Below are positions 51,850 through 59,845 of a stretch of DNA of 64,000 nt, piece by piece. Within the stretch, counting starts at the first letter, position 1. Each line of letters opens with the position of its first letter. Below the pieces are notes generated by a model. That model ran no database searches. It saw only the letters and a program-made list of their open reading frames with translations, and was not told where the DNA came from. The stretch comes from Roseimicrobium sp. ORNL1 (GTDB lineage Bacteria; Verrucomicrobiota; Verrucomicrobiia; Verrucomicrobiales; Verrucomicrobiaceae), in the NCBI RefSeq assembly GCF_011044495.1, contig NZ_CP049143.1, positions 6,882,001 to 6,946,000 on the forward strand. Reading direction: 5' to 3'. The position numbers were made by a program, and so were the translations under genes.

Positions 51850-52338
51850 CTATTCCAAATCCAATTTCCCAGGGAAATCTCCACACAAGAAAGACTGGGG
51901 AATGGCCCCAGTCGCATCGAACCGGAAGAACTCCATCTTACCGCTCTCGTCACACAGCCACACTTCCTGGGCTCCGGCAGAGAAGTAGAGCTGCATCTTG
52001 CCCTGCATCTCCTCCTTGGTGTTGGAGTTAGAAAGGATTTCGACACAAATCTCCGGAGCAATCGGCAGGCTGTAAGCCTTCTTGTGCGGCGCAAAGCGGT
52101 CCTTGGAAATCCATGCCACGTCCGCCACTCGAGTGCCATCCGTCGTTTCCACGGCGCATTCTGTGATCACACGTCCCTGCGGAAGAAGCTTCTTGAGCAG
52201 GGAACCGATTTCGAATTGATAGTTCCCGTGCCACAGATAAGTGGGACTCATAAGAATCTTGCCGTACCGATTGGTTTCAATCTTGTAGGGCAAGTCCTTG
52301 AGATGAGGACTTTCACAGACTTCGGCCCAAGAGATCAT
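51850..52338 (-). CDS. Uma2-family (DUF820) endonuclease-fold protein
   Basis: 162 residues. PD-(D/E)XK-like Uma2 pattern: GNYQFEIGSLLKKLLPQGRV, VADVAWISKDRF, and the signature PEICVEILSNSNTKEEM-GKMQLYFSAGAQEVWL region. Uma2 proteins are numerous in cyanobacteria, Planctomycetes and Verrucomicrobia; their role is unknown. Followed downstream by a non-coding region. Confidence 0.85.
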   Translation of the reverse strand: MISWAEVCESPHLKDLPYKIETNRYGKILMSPTYLWHGNYQFEIGSLLKKLLPQGRVITECAVETTDGTRVADVAWISKDRFAPHKKAYSLPIAPEICVEILSNSNTKEEMQGKMQLYFSAGAQEVWLCDESGKMEFFRFDATGAIPQSFLCGDFPGKLDLE

Positions 52339-52384
52339 GGACGCAAAGTAACTGACAAATGCCAGTGTGGCAAGCCAACGCCCT

Positions 52385-52472
52385 CCAAGGAGGGGCGACT
52401 TCAGTCGCCCGCTTCCTCGCGCCTGAGGCGCAAGATAACGGTACTCCCGCCAAGCGGGGCAGCCGCTCCTTG
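52385..52472 (+). repeat. RAYT-associated palindromic repeat
   Basis: Same orientation as 55726 and 56549: outer arms CCAAGGAG / GCTCCTTG, GGCGACT-AGTCGCC hairpin, then a degenerate middle. It lies downstream of nuoD. Confidence 0.75.
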
Positions 52473-52492
52473 TGATGCTCTTGCATCAAGCC

Positions 52493-53740
52493 CTACCGGT
52501 CGCACTCGCCCATCACGAAGTCGAAGCTGCCGAGGATGGCAGGGACGTCGCTCAGCATGTGGCCGGGGAGAATCTTGGGCAGGATGCTCAGGTTGATGAA
52601 GGAGGGGCTGCGAATCTTCAGGCGGTACGGGACGCCGCCGCCCTTGCTGCAAAGATAGAAACCGAGTTCGCCCTTGGGGTTCTCCGCGCCGAAGTACACT
52701 TCGCCGGCGGGGGCATCCAAGCCTTGGGTGGCGACGATGAAGTGGTGGATGAGCTCCTCCATCTTCATGAGCACGCCTTCCTTCTTCGGCAGCATGCCCT
52801 TGGGGTCGCCCACGTTGATGGGGCCACCGGGCAGGTCGGCGAGGACCTGATTCAGGATGCGGACGCTCTGGCGCATCTCTTCCATCCGGACGAGGTAGCG
52901 GTCGTAGCTGTCCCCCGTGGTGCCGATGGGGATGTCGAAGTCGTACTTGTCGTAGTCGAGGTACGGGTTGGCTTTGCGAATGTCGAAGTCGACACCGCTG
53001 CCACGCGCGTTCGGACCGGTGATGCCCCAGGTGATGGCATCTTCCTTCGTGATGACGCCGAGGCCCTGGGTACGGCCGAGGAAAATGCTGTTCTTCGAGA
53101 GCAGGGCTTCCAGCTCATCGATGACGGGAAGAATCTCACCCAGGAACTTCTTCAGGCCGGTGATGAAGGCCTCATTCATGTCGCGGGTCTGGCCGCCGAC
53201 ACGGGTGTAGCTGGTGGTGAAGCGGGCTCCGGTGAGCTGCTCGCTGAGATTGTAGAGCTTTTCGCGCTCCGTGAAGGTGTACAGGAACGCCGACATGGCA
53301 CCCACGTCCATGGCAAACACCCCCACCCCGAGCAGGTGGGAGGAGATGCGGGCCATTTCGCAGCAGATGACGCGGATGGCCTTGCCACGGGCGGGGAGTT
53401 CCCAGCCCATGAGCTTTTCCACGGTCATGGCGTAGGCCACGTTGTTGGCGAGGGGGGCGAGGTAGTCCAACCGGTCCGTGTAGGGCACGAACTGGTTGTA
53501 ATGCATGTTCTCGGCGATTTTCTCATCCCCACGGTGCAGGTACCCGACATCCGGGTCTGCCTTGGTGATGATTTCACCGTCGAGTTCCAGCACCAGGCGG
53601 AGCACGCCGTGGGTGGCCGGGTGAGAGGGGCCCATGTTCAGCACCAGCTTCTCGCCAATCATGTCTGACACCGCCTCTTCGTGCAGCGCGGATTTCGCGG
53701 CGGCATCGGGAGCTTCAAGTTCGCGGACGGTGGTGGCCAT
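52493..53740 (-). CDS. nuoD: NADH-quinone oxidoreductase subunit D
   Basis: 415 residues, the 49-kDa subunit that forms the quinone pocket with NuoB. Features: LNMGPSHPATHGVLRLVLEL, RGDEKIAENM, the conserved LLGVGVFAMDVGAMSAFLY-like block, and EVYFGAENPKGELGFYL near the C-terminus with Arg/His quinone-site context. Not flanked by other nuo genes. Has the same CRP-type palindrome as nuoE. Confidence 0.95.
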   Translation of the reverse strand: MATTVRELEAPDAAAKSALHEEAVSDMIGEKLVLNMGPSHPATHGVLRLVLELDGEIITKADPDVGYLHRGDEKIAENMHYNQFVPYTDRLDYLAPLANNVAYAMTVEKLMGWELPARGKAIRVICCEMARISSHLLGVGVFAMDVGAMSAFLYTFTEREKLYNLSEQLTGARFTTSYTRVGGQTRDMNEAFITGLKKFLGEILPVIDELEALLSKNSIFLGRTQGLGVITKEDAITWGITGPNARGSGVDFDIRKANPYLDYDKYDFDIPIGTTGDSYDRYLVRMEEMRQSVRILNQVLADLPGGPINVGDPKGMLPKKEGVLMKMEELIHHFIVATQGLDAPAGEVYFGAENPKGELGFYLCSKGGGVPYRLKIRSPSFINLSILPKILPGHMLSDVPAILGSFDFVMGECDR

Positions 53741-53805
53741 GAGTTCGGCGGAATAGGAGGGCTGAAAGGGAAAGTGCCCGCGGCAGGGCGTGCGGCAAGA
53801 TCAAT

Positions 53806-53823
53806 TTGTGAAAAATTTCACAA
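53806..53823. promoter_or_regulatory. CRP/FNR-type palindrome upstream of nuoD
   Basis: TTGTGAAAAATTTCACAA, identical to the site at 45285, starts 66 bp upstream of the nuoD start. Perfect 8-bp arms with the TGTGA-N6-TCACA core. Confidence 0.75.
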
Positions 53824-53840
53824 GCGAAGTTGAGAGAGCT

Positions 53841-54240
53841 TCAGGGAATGGCCGCAAAAGAACGCAGAGAACACAAAAAGGGATGCGGCTGAAAGGGGGC
53901 GGTGCGTGAGGAGCGGCTTCCGGCTAGCCGCAAAGGGGCGGAGGGATGCTTGCGGACCTCTCCAGCTATCCCCCTAACCCATTTGAGCCTTTTGCGTTTT
54001 TTGGCGGCTACCTCATTCAGTCAGAGCGAAACGCTTCACCTGTGCGTCTCTGCCTCCTCTGCTTCGAAACGCAACTACGCCACCCCGTGACGCACACCTT
54101 GGCCCCCAAACCCCTTCCCTCCTCTGCATCCTTTGCCTCTCTGCCCCTTTGCGGTTAACCAGAATCGTCCTCGGCGCATACCACCCCTTCCGTCCTCATC
54201 CTTTTGCGCCCTTTGCGTTCTTTTGCGGCCATTCCCTCAG
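53841..54240. repeat. nested inverted repeat with GCCGCAAAAGAACGC ends
   Basis: Outer arms: GGGAATGGCCGCAAAAGAAC at 53844 onward against its complement ending near 54237. Inner arms around GCCGCAAAGGGGC at 53927 and its complement near 54150. About 90% arm identity by eye. Related motifs occur at 36842 and, in coding DNA, at 1892-1926. Confidence 0.6.
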
Positions 54241-54327
54241 TTCTTCGCCAGCCGATTGATCCGTATCTTCCGCGTGAACTCTCGAATCGTACTTGACCTT
54301 ACCCCAGCGTATTCGATTGAACAGGGA

Positions 54328-55299
54328 ATGTCGTCCCGCCGAAATGCCCCCAGCAAAAAACCAAAGTCCGCTGGGGCCACTGATCCGGTGCTGCGGCCGG
54401 AGTGGCTGGTGAAGGCGGCGCCCATCGTCGCCAGCGTGGGACCCACGGATGCGCCTCGGCTCATCCACGAGGACACTCAACACGGCGCGTGGCTCTACCA
54501 AGGGGACTGCCTAGCGCTCATGGAGGCGGCGGTGGACCTGCACCCAAATGGCGTGTTCGACACCATCTTCGCCGACCCGCCCTACTTCCTCTCCAACGGC
54601 GGCATGACCTGCAAGAACGGCCGCATGGTGAAGGTGGACAAGGGCGACTGGGACAAGTCCCGGGGTGCAGAACTGAACCACGAGTTCAACCTCGCCTGGC
54701 TGGAATGGTGCCAGAAGGCGCTCAAACCCGACGGCACTATCTGGGTCAGCGGCACGCACCATGTCATCTTTTCCGTGGGCTACGCCATGCAGCAGCTTGG
54801 GTTCAAGATTCTCAACGACATCACTTGGGAGAAGCCCAATCCCCCGCCCAACCTCTCCTGCCGCTACTTCACCCACGCCACGGAGACCGTGCTCTGGGCC
54901 GCGAAGTCCGCGAAGAGCAAGCACACCTTCAACTACGCCGCCATGAAGGCCGTGACCGGCAAGCAGATGAAGTCCGTGTGGCGCTTCCCCGCGCCGGGCA
55001 AGGACGAGAAACAGCACGGCAGGCACCCCACACAGAAGCCGCTCACGCTGGTGGAGCGCTGCATCCTCTCCTCCACCAAGGAAGGCGCACTGGTCTATGA
55101 CCCCTTCATGGGCAGCGGCACCACGGGTGTCGCGGCGCTGCGCACGGGTCGACGCTTCGTGGGCACCGAGATGGAACGCGACCACGCCACGCTCGCGGTG
55201 AAACGTGTGAGCCATGCGCTGTCCGCGTCGGCATCATCTTCTCCTACACCCCATCATTCCCATCCTCATCCTTCTTTGAATCAACATGGCTGGGCGTAA
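54328..55299 (+). CDS. site-specific DNA methyltransferase (adenine/cytosine-N4 class, beta type)
   Basis: 323 residues from MSSRRNAPSKKP. Motif IV DPPYFLSNGG (~81-90) precedes motif I DPFMGSGTTG (~258-267), the beta-class order. The start is set after the repeat region; the frame to 54133 is shadow. It is followed by an overlapping nuclease, so this is the modification half of a small restriction-modification unit. DPPY with this order fits N6-adenine or N4-cytosine; the target sequence is unknown. Confidence 0.9.
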   Translation: MSSRRNAPSKKPKSAGATDPVLRPEWLVKAAPIVASVGPTDAPRLIHEDTQHGAWLYQGDCLALMEAAVDLHPNGVFDTIFADPPYFLSNGGMTCKNGRMVKVDKGDWDKSRGAELNHEFNLAWLEWCQKALKPDGTIWVSGTHHVIFSVGYAMQQLGFKILNDITWEKPNPPPNLSCRYFTHATETVLWAAKSAKSKHTFNYAAMKAVTGKQMKSVWRFPAPGKDEKQHGRHPTQKPLTLVERCILSSTKEGALVYDPFMGSGTTGVAALRTGRRFVGTEMERDHATLAVKRVSHALSASASSSPTPHHSHPHPSLNQHGWA

Positions 55300-55684
55300 G
55301 ACGGCAGTCGTCAATGGAGCGCAGCTTGTGAAGCTGTGCATGGATCTGGCCGTGAAGCTCGGCCTGCAAGCGCGCGAGCAGGTCGTCGTCGCCCGCCGCA
55401 TCTGGGGCGCCCGCCGCCGCATCGATGTTGTCCTCACCGACCCCGTCACGCGCAAGACCCTGGGCATCGAATGCAAGTTCCAGGGTGTGGAAGGCACCGC
55501 CGAGGAAAAAATTCCCTCCGTCATTCAAGACATCGCCGCCTGGCCCATCCCCGGCATCGTCGTCTTCGCCGGCGAAGGGTTTACCGAGAACATGAAGTCC
55601 TTCCTCATCTCCACCGGCAAAGCCGTCGAGTTCGAAGACGTGGAGCCGTGGCTGAGGCTGTTCTTTGGGCTGGAGTTGGAGTGA
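55286..55684 (+). CDS. PD-(D/E)XK nuclease, restriction half of the RM pair
   Basis: 132 residues. The fold's catalytic triad is readable as D47 in RRIDVVL and E62-x-K64 in GIECKFQ. The gene overlaps the methyltransferase by 14 bp in the same direction, implying coupled expression. Unusually small for a type II enzyme; it may need partner subunits, or it is a half-site nuclease. It is recognised from motifs and context, not from sequence similarity. Confidence 0.8.
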   Translation: MAGRKTAVVNGAQLVKLCMDLAVKLGLQAREQVVVARRIWGARRRIDVVLTDPVTRKTLGIECKFQGVEGTAEEKIPSVIQDIAAWPIPGIVVFAGEGFTENMKSFLISTGKAVEFEDVEPWLRLFFGLELE

Positions 55685-55725
55685 GGGGCGAGCAAAACCC
55701 AGCGTGCGAAAGCGAGAGTAAACCT

Positions 55726-55803
55726 CAAGGAGGGACGACTTTAGTCGCCCGCTTCTCGCGCTCGAAGCGCGAGCTCACGGCAGCTAAAGCAGCCGCTCCT
55801 TGG
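55726..55803 (+). repeat. RAYT-associated palindromic repeat, copy adjoining the transposase
   Basis: Arms CAAGGAGG...CTCCTTGG enclose three hairpins: GACGACTTTAGTCGCC, CTCGCGCT-CGA-AGCGCGAG, and GGCAGCTAAAGCAGCC. It ends 5 bp before the RAYT stop codon. Confidence 0.85.
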
Positions 55804-55808
55804 AAAGC

Positions 55809-56468
55809 TCACCGCCTTTCAGCAAACAAATGCGCCAGTTCGCTCTCGTAGTGAGTGAATTCACTTTCCTTGAGTCGTGCTTTCGTGGGTTTCGCCCGTA
55901 TGTAGCGCACACAACTTGCGAAGTGATCGCCATCACGGATGAGCCGGTCGAAATAGTCCTTCTGCCAAAGCCGCCCTCTCCGACCGAGCCGTCGATTGAT
56001 CCCCCGCGATGAAGCACCTTTCCATGATTGCAGTACTGCAGACAATGAAATGGCCGTCTCCTGCCCCAACGTCATGAGTACATGCACGTGATTGGGCCTG
56101 ATGACCCAAGCGTGTTGATGGCAAGCGTCCTGTGTGTCCTCTCCCTCCAGGCACGACTGCACCTCATCGCGGCACTCTCGCCGCCGCAAGTGACGTGCTC
56201 CATGGCCAGCATCGAGCCACTTGTCCATACGCAGGCTGAAGCGGAGATGATACTCCCTCTCCGTGTCCGTATCCCATGGCTTGGGATGACCAATCAACCA
56301 GGCGCTGCGCTCACGCTCCCACTCCCGGCGCAAGGTCTCCGGCACGGCATCCGCCAGGCGGAAAGTGATGAAATAGGACGCTCCGGCCTGCTCCCAATGA
56401 GGCAGCCGATTGCAGGTTTTCTCAACGCGATCGAATGGGTTGAAGAACTTCAACTCCTCGGGGTGCAT
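55809..56468 (-). CDS. REP-associated tyrosine transposase (RAYT, IS200-like Y1)
   Basis: 219 residues. HuH motif RPNHVHVLM (~122-130) and downstream helix WQKDYFDRLIRDGDHFASCV carry the catalytic Tyr region. RAYTs bind and mobilise palindromic repeats of the host. Two copies of such a repeat flank this gene in the same orientation, and further copies lie elsewhere in the window. This makes it the likely engine of the repeat family. Confidence 0.93.
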   Translation of the reverse strand: MHPEELKFFNPFDRVEKTCNRLPHWEQAGASYFITFRLADAVPETLRREWERERSAWLIGHPKPWDTDTEREYHLRFSLRMDKWLDAGHGARHLRRRECRDEVQSCLEGEDTQDACHQHAWVIRPNHVHVLMTLGQETAISLSAVLQSWKGASSRGINRRLGRRGRLWQKDYFDRLIRDGDHFASCVRYIRAKPTKARLKESEFTHYESELAHLFAERR

Positions 56469-56548
56469 GGACTGTCAGTGCTGTTTTGCACGAGTTCAGT
56501 CAAGCATGGAAAAACAAAAGCACACGACGAGAGTATGGCTGACACCTC

Positions 56549-56627
56549 CCAAGGAGGGGCGACTTTAGTAGCCCACTTCTCGCGCTCGAAGCGCGAGGCC
56601 ACGGCAGCTAAAGCAGCCGCTCCTTGA
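56549..56627 (+). repeat. RAYT-associated palindromic repeat, upstream copy
   Basis: 79-bp copy about 93% identical by eye to that at 55726, in the same orientation, 81 bp before the RAYT start. Together they frame the transposase gene as a BIME-like unit. Confidence 0.85.
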
Positions 56628-56666
56628 CGAGGTATGCGCCACCCAATCGCACTTGACATCCGCCTG

Positions 56667-56692
56667 ATAAAGTGTTCACAAGAACACTTTAT
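56667..56692. promoter_or_regulatory. perfect 11-bp inverted repeat, possible operator
   Basis: ATAAAGTGTTC (56667-56677) and GAACACTTTAT (56682-56692) around four bases. The end coincides with an ATG at 56691. A TTGACA-like box lies 9 bases upstream (56653-56658). Could be an autoregulatory operator, but the gene that follows is doubtful. Confidence 0.45.
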
Positions 56693-56909
56693 GAGCCCAC
56701 CCATACATGTCGTTGAGCGCGCGCCCGGAGAGGGGGCTTCGGTCCGAGTTTGGCCGGAGAATGGCGCCGAGGCTGCGGCCATCTTCAGCATGCATTGGTG
56801 GGATGAGGTGCGGGTACGCGATAGGCACACCGCGCGCAGACAGATGAAACAAGGTCCGGGATATGGAATCACTTCGCGGGTGAACCAGCCGGAGTTGGCA
56901 CTGGCTTGA
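56691..56909 (+). CDS. doubtful small hypothetical protein
   Basis: 72 residues from MSPPIHVVERAPG; also open back to 56634. Contains WPENGAEAAAIFSMHWWDE. No homology recognised, and comparable antisense frames exist. Position directly after a palindrome overlapping the start codon is the main support. Confidence 0.25.
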   Translation: MSPPIHVVERAPGEGASVRVWPENGAEAAAIFSMHWWDEVRVRDRHTARRQMKQGPGYGITSRVNQPELALA

Positions 56910-57039
56910 GGCTGGAGGCCTAAAGCAGCCGTCATGGAGTGACTCAGCGAAACATTCGTCCCTTTCCAAGAGACATGAGTTGCGGGGCAGCCCGGCGCCG
57001 GCGCTGAGCCTCCATCCGCTATTGAACGACCTTGGCGGA

Positions 57040-57546
57040 CTAGCAGTCTGGAGGGGGATGTGCCAACCACTCTGCGGCTTGTCCATCGGGATTGGCGGCA
57101 GTGATAGCGTCCACGACTAGCGCATCGTAGTCGTGGTTATTGTCGACCAGAATGACAGCGCCTTCGATTTCTGGAACACGTTTTCGAATCTGACGGGCAG
57201 CTTCGACCGCCATGGAGTAGTAGCGCCCCCGGTCGTGTGTTGGACTTTCCCCCGCAGACAACACTTCTCCTTGTACTGCTTCAGGTCGCCAATGCTGATA
57301 CAACCAGCGGGCCTGGGCCAAGCGCACTCCTGTTCCGACAACCTCGTTCACAACATCCACCTCGTTGATCCATATCTCGGTGGTGAATTGCTCGCTTCCC
57401 TCATGATCATTGATAATGAGAGCAATTGAGTCGACTCCTCCGAGTAGCATCTCTTGCAATGCGGCAACTGCACCGCCAACCATCCGGAGCACGGCCTCTT
57501 TTTCGGCATTTGTAAAGTTGGCCGCATCGACAAGTTCGTCACTCAT
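57040..57546 (-). CDS. unknown 168-residue cytosolic protein
   Basis: From MSDELVDAANFTNAEK, with an AGGAA motif 10 bases upstream; upstream in-frame starts at 57573 (ATG) and 57576 (TTG) are alternatives. Contains helical and beta segments (VGGAVAALQEMLLGGVDSIALI, TEIWINEVDVVNEVVG, GAVILVDNNHDYDALVVDAI). No family recognised. Ends close to the secretin-related gene's downstream edge. Confidence 0.6.
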   Translation of the reverse strand: MSDELVDAANFTNAEKEAVLRMVGGAVAALQEMLLGGVDSIALIINDHEGSEQFTTEIWINEVDVVNEVVGTGVRLAQARWLYQHWRPEAVQGEVLSAGESPTHDRGRYYSMAVEAARQIRKRVPEIEGAVILVDNNHDYDALVVDAITAANPDGQAAEWLAHPPPDC

Positions 57547-57624
57547 TGCAGTGGTATTCCTGAACAGTGCCATCAATCGAGTTCACTGCGAAGCCCAGAA
57601 GCACATCACCTATCCGTTGGGGCC

Positions 57625-59703
57625 TCAGTCACCCTTCTTCCCTTCATACTCCAGCTTGACGATGTCCACCTTCATGAAGGCGGCCTGCATCACATCGGTG
57701 TTCTCGAATTCTGGCAGGCCGGTGGGTTTCCAGATGCCCAGCAGACGCCGCTGCCCTTCGTGCATGGTGAAGGCGGTAGAGAGTTTGGTCCGGTGGAACT
57801 CAAGACCGGGCGGTTGGAATCGGAACACCTTGTCGTCCGCCACCAGGGGCTCACGGCGCGTGGTGGGTGGGGTATGGTCGTAGCCGAGGGTGAGATTGAG
57901 ATCCACCGTGATGCCGTCCGGGCCGATGACCGGATCCAGGTCCAAATCGAATCCCACCGGCCGCATATTGAAACTTGTGACGAGCGGCATGGAGCCACCG
58001 GTGGCGATAGTGACGTTCTGCACCGCCCCAGACTTTTCACCGACTCCAGCACCCGCCTCGCCAGACGTCTTGGCGTATTCCGAGCCTTCTGCATAGATAC
58101 ACTCGGTGACATCCTGAAACGTGCAGCGCTGGCCGCTGCGTGTCTCCAGAGTGGAACTACGCAAGACCTTCGCGCGACCCGAGGCGATTTCACTCTCCAG
58201 CAAGTTCCATGCAGCAGTGTGCTCCGCGCGATTCGAAGTTTCAGACTCCACTTTTCTCAGGACGGCCCCATCTGCCTGCACCACATGCACCGTCACCACG
58301 AGCACCCTCACATTCGTCCTCATCAAGGCACTCGTGTAGGCCTCGACCAGCGCAAGGTTGTCCAAAGTATTGCACACCACCAGTTCGCTGGTCGAAAAAT
58401 TGAACTTCGCATACGAGCCTGCCGGAAAGGAAACCCCTTGTGCCTTGAGAACTTCCAGGGCCGTGGGTCGCGGGTCCTGCCACCGGGGTGATTGAAAATC
58501 GATGGGCTCGGTCGGCACGGGAGGCTCCCCGGTCACGGTAAGGAAAGACGGCGGGACACGAAAGCTCCGGAGCTCCATGCCAGGCGGTACATCCGTCGTG
58601 TCTGGCGGGAGGGTTTTGGGGGTGGGCTCAACCTTCTCTCCATGGGCGGAAAGGAGGCGCTCCAGCCGCTCATCCGGCGCCGGCATGATCGTCACCACGT
58701 CACCTTTCAAGAAGGCCACCTGAAGACGGTCCGCAGGCTGCGCTCCTGCGGCATCCACAGCATTCCACACGGCCAGCAGTTTCGTCATACCACTGAGGAG
58801 CGTGACCGAGGTGGTGACCTTCGCCACATGAAAATCCGGTACAGGCGATTCGATGGCTCGCGCACCGCGCTGGCCGCTGACCACCCACTTCATGGTGGGC
58901 GGCGCAGGGTGATGCTCCAATGAAACGTAGGCATCAATCGTGAATCCGTCCGGGGCAATGACCGAATCAATCTCCAATACGGTCCCCACGGCCCGCGTTT
59001 CCTGCGTGGTAGCGGCCAAGTCCCTGCCATCCACCGTTTGTCCGGACAGGTAGCGGAAGTCCGTCGCATTGGTCATCGTCAATCGCTGCCCGCTCCGCGT
59101 ATCTGCGCGCAGGATGCCAAGGTGTTTCGCCTGACCTTGAGCCACCAGCCCCTCCAACCGGGCGAGCGCGGCTTGATGATCCGCCCTGGTGGAGCATTCA
59201 TTCAGCATCTCCCGCACCGTCTTGCCATCCGCCTCCAGCATCCGGACGCTGAATGCGAGATATGCGGGAAGCGCGTTCATGTATGACTCCGCCAGCCCCT
59301 CAATGCGTTGGTGCACGGCCTTCGTTGTCCGGATCGCCAGCGTCTGGTTCTCGACATCGTACACCGCCACTGAGCCCCTGGGCAGGAGCACGGACTCCAT
59401 TCTAAAATGCTGGTTCACCACCTCATGGCTGCGCTTCAGGAAATCGATGATTTGATCCGGGCCTGCTTCGCGCGAGGGCATCGGCGGCGCTACCAGCTTG
59501 CCACGTTCAATCGTGTCAAAGCCCTCGAGGAGCGGCGGCGCCGGATAACGATACGACTTGAGGATCCAATCGCCGGTCTCAGCCTTCTCAGCCGGAGGCA
59601 CTAGCTTGGAACTCTGCGCAGGAGCCGTGGCTGGCGGCAGCACACAGGCACTGACAAGGCACAACACAAGGCAATGCAGGAAGCGGGGGGAGAGTTTTTG
59701 CAT
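57625..59703 (-). CDS. secretin-related secreted protein with an internal duplication
   Basis: 692 residues from MQKLSPRFLHCLV, with lipoprotein-like signal LVSACVLPP. Two similar ~300-residue halves (~55-365 and ~390-690) each show AVYDVENQTLAI/AKFNFSTSELVV, then a 'VxMLEADGKTVREM'/'VHVVQADGAVLRKV' segment, 'RSGQRLTMTNATDF'/'RSGQRCTFQDVTEC', and a beta block 'IDSVIAPDGFTIDAYVSLEH'/'LDPVIGPDGITVDLNLTLGY'. The last is typical of the secretin (GspD/PilQ) C-terminal fold. No recognised N-domain repeats, so it may be a secretin-like non-channel protein. The phylum has many such proteins. Confidence 0.8.
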   Translation of the reverse strand: MQKLSPRFLHCLVLCLVSACVLPPATAPAQSSKLVPPAEKAETGDWILKSYRYPAPPLLEGFDTIERGKLVAPPMPSREAGPDQIIDFLKRSHEVVNQHFRMESVLLPRGSVAVYDVENQTLAIRTTKAVHQRIEGLAESYMNALPAYLAFSVRMLEADGKTVREMLNECSTRADHQAALARLEGLVAQGQAKHLGILRADTRSGQRLTMTNATDFRYLSGQTVDGRDLAATTQETRAVGTVLEIDSVIAPDGFTIDAYVSLEHHPAPPTMKWVVSGQRGARAIESPVPDFHVAKVTTSVTLLSGMTKLLAVWNAVDAAGAQPADRLQVAFLKGDVVTIMPAPDERLERLLSAHGEKVEPTPKTLPPDTTDVPPGMELRSFRVPPSFLTVTGEPPVPTEPIDFQSPRWQDPRPTALEVLKAQGVSFPAGSYAKFNFSTSELVVCNTLDNLALVEAYTSALMRTNVRVLVVTVHVVQADGAVLRKVESETSNRAEHTAAWNLLESEIASGRAKVLRSSTLETRSGQRCTFQDVTECIYAEGSEYAKTSGEAGAGVGEKSGAVQNVTIATGGSMPLVTSFNMRPVGFDLDLDPVIGPDGITVDLNLTLGYDHTPPTTRREPLVADDKVFRFQPPGLEFHRTKLSTAFTMHEGQRRLLGIWKPTGLPEFENTDVMQAAFMKVDIVKLEYEGKKGD

Positions 59704-59845
59704 AGCGGCAACGATGCTGCCATGAAGACGAAAGAGGCGACAAGGGAAAAGGTGTGAAGAACTTGTGCCCCTTTGAAGCGTATCATCAAGTGGTGACAAA
59801 TGCTGCATTTGACACAGCCGACACTGAAAAGTAATCTTGTTCTAG

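Larger units (their letters stand above)
53741..54327. other. 587-bp non-coding region with nested inverted repeats
   Basis: Contains the nuoD CRP-type site (53806), an outer inverted pair (53841-53870 / 54211-54240) and an inner pair (53922-53945 / 54136-54160). Motifs of the GCCGCAAAAG / TTTTGCGGC type recur throughout. Apparent open frames extending the methyltransferase upstream read repeat sequence and are not coding. Confidence 0.7.
56469..57039. other. 571-bp region: repeat, palindrome, doubtful small frame
   Basis: Contains the repeat at 56549-56627 and the inverted repeat at 56667-56692. The plus-strand frame 56691-56909 is the only candidate gene. The antisense frames of similar length are not better supported. 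Confidence 0.5.

Noticed and set aside
52472-53668. 398-codon plus-strand frame opposite nuoD
   Set aside because: Runs exactly across a conserved gene; no domain, amino-acid content typical of antisense frames.
54133-54327. Upstream extension of the methyltransferase frame
   Set aside because: Reads through the nested repeat region; the first plausible start is the ATG at 54328.
56676-57086. 136-codon minus-strand frame in the RAYT-57 kb gap
   Set aside because: No homology and overlaps another equally weak frame; treated as non-coding.
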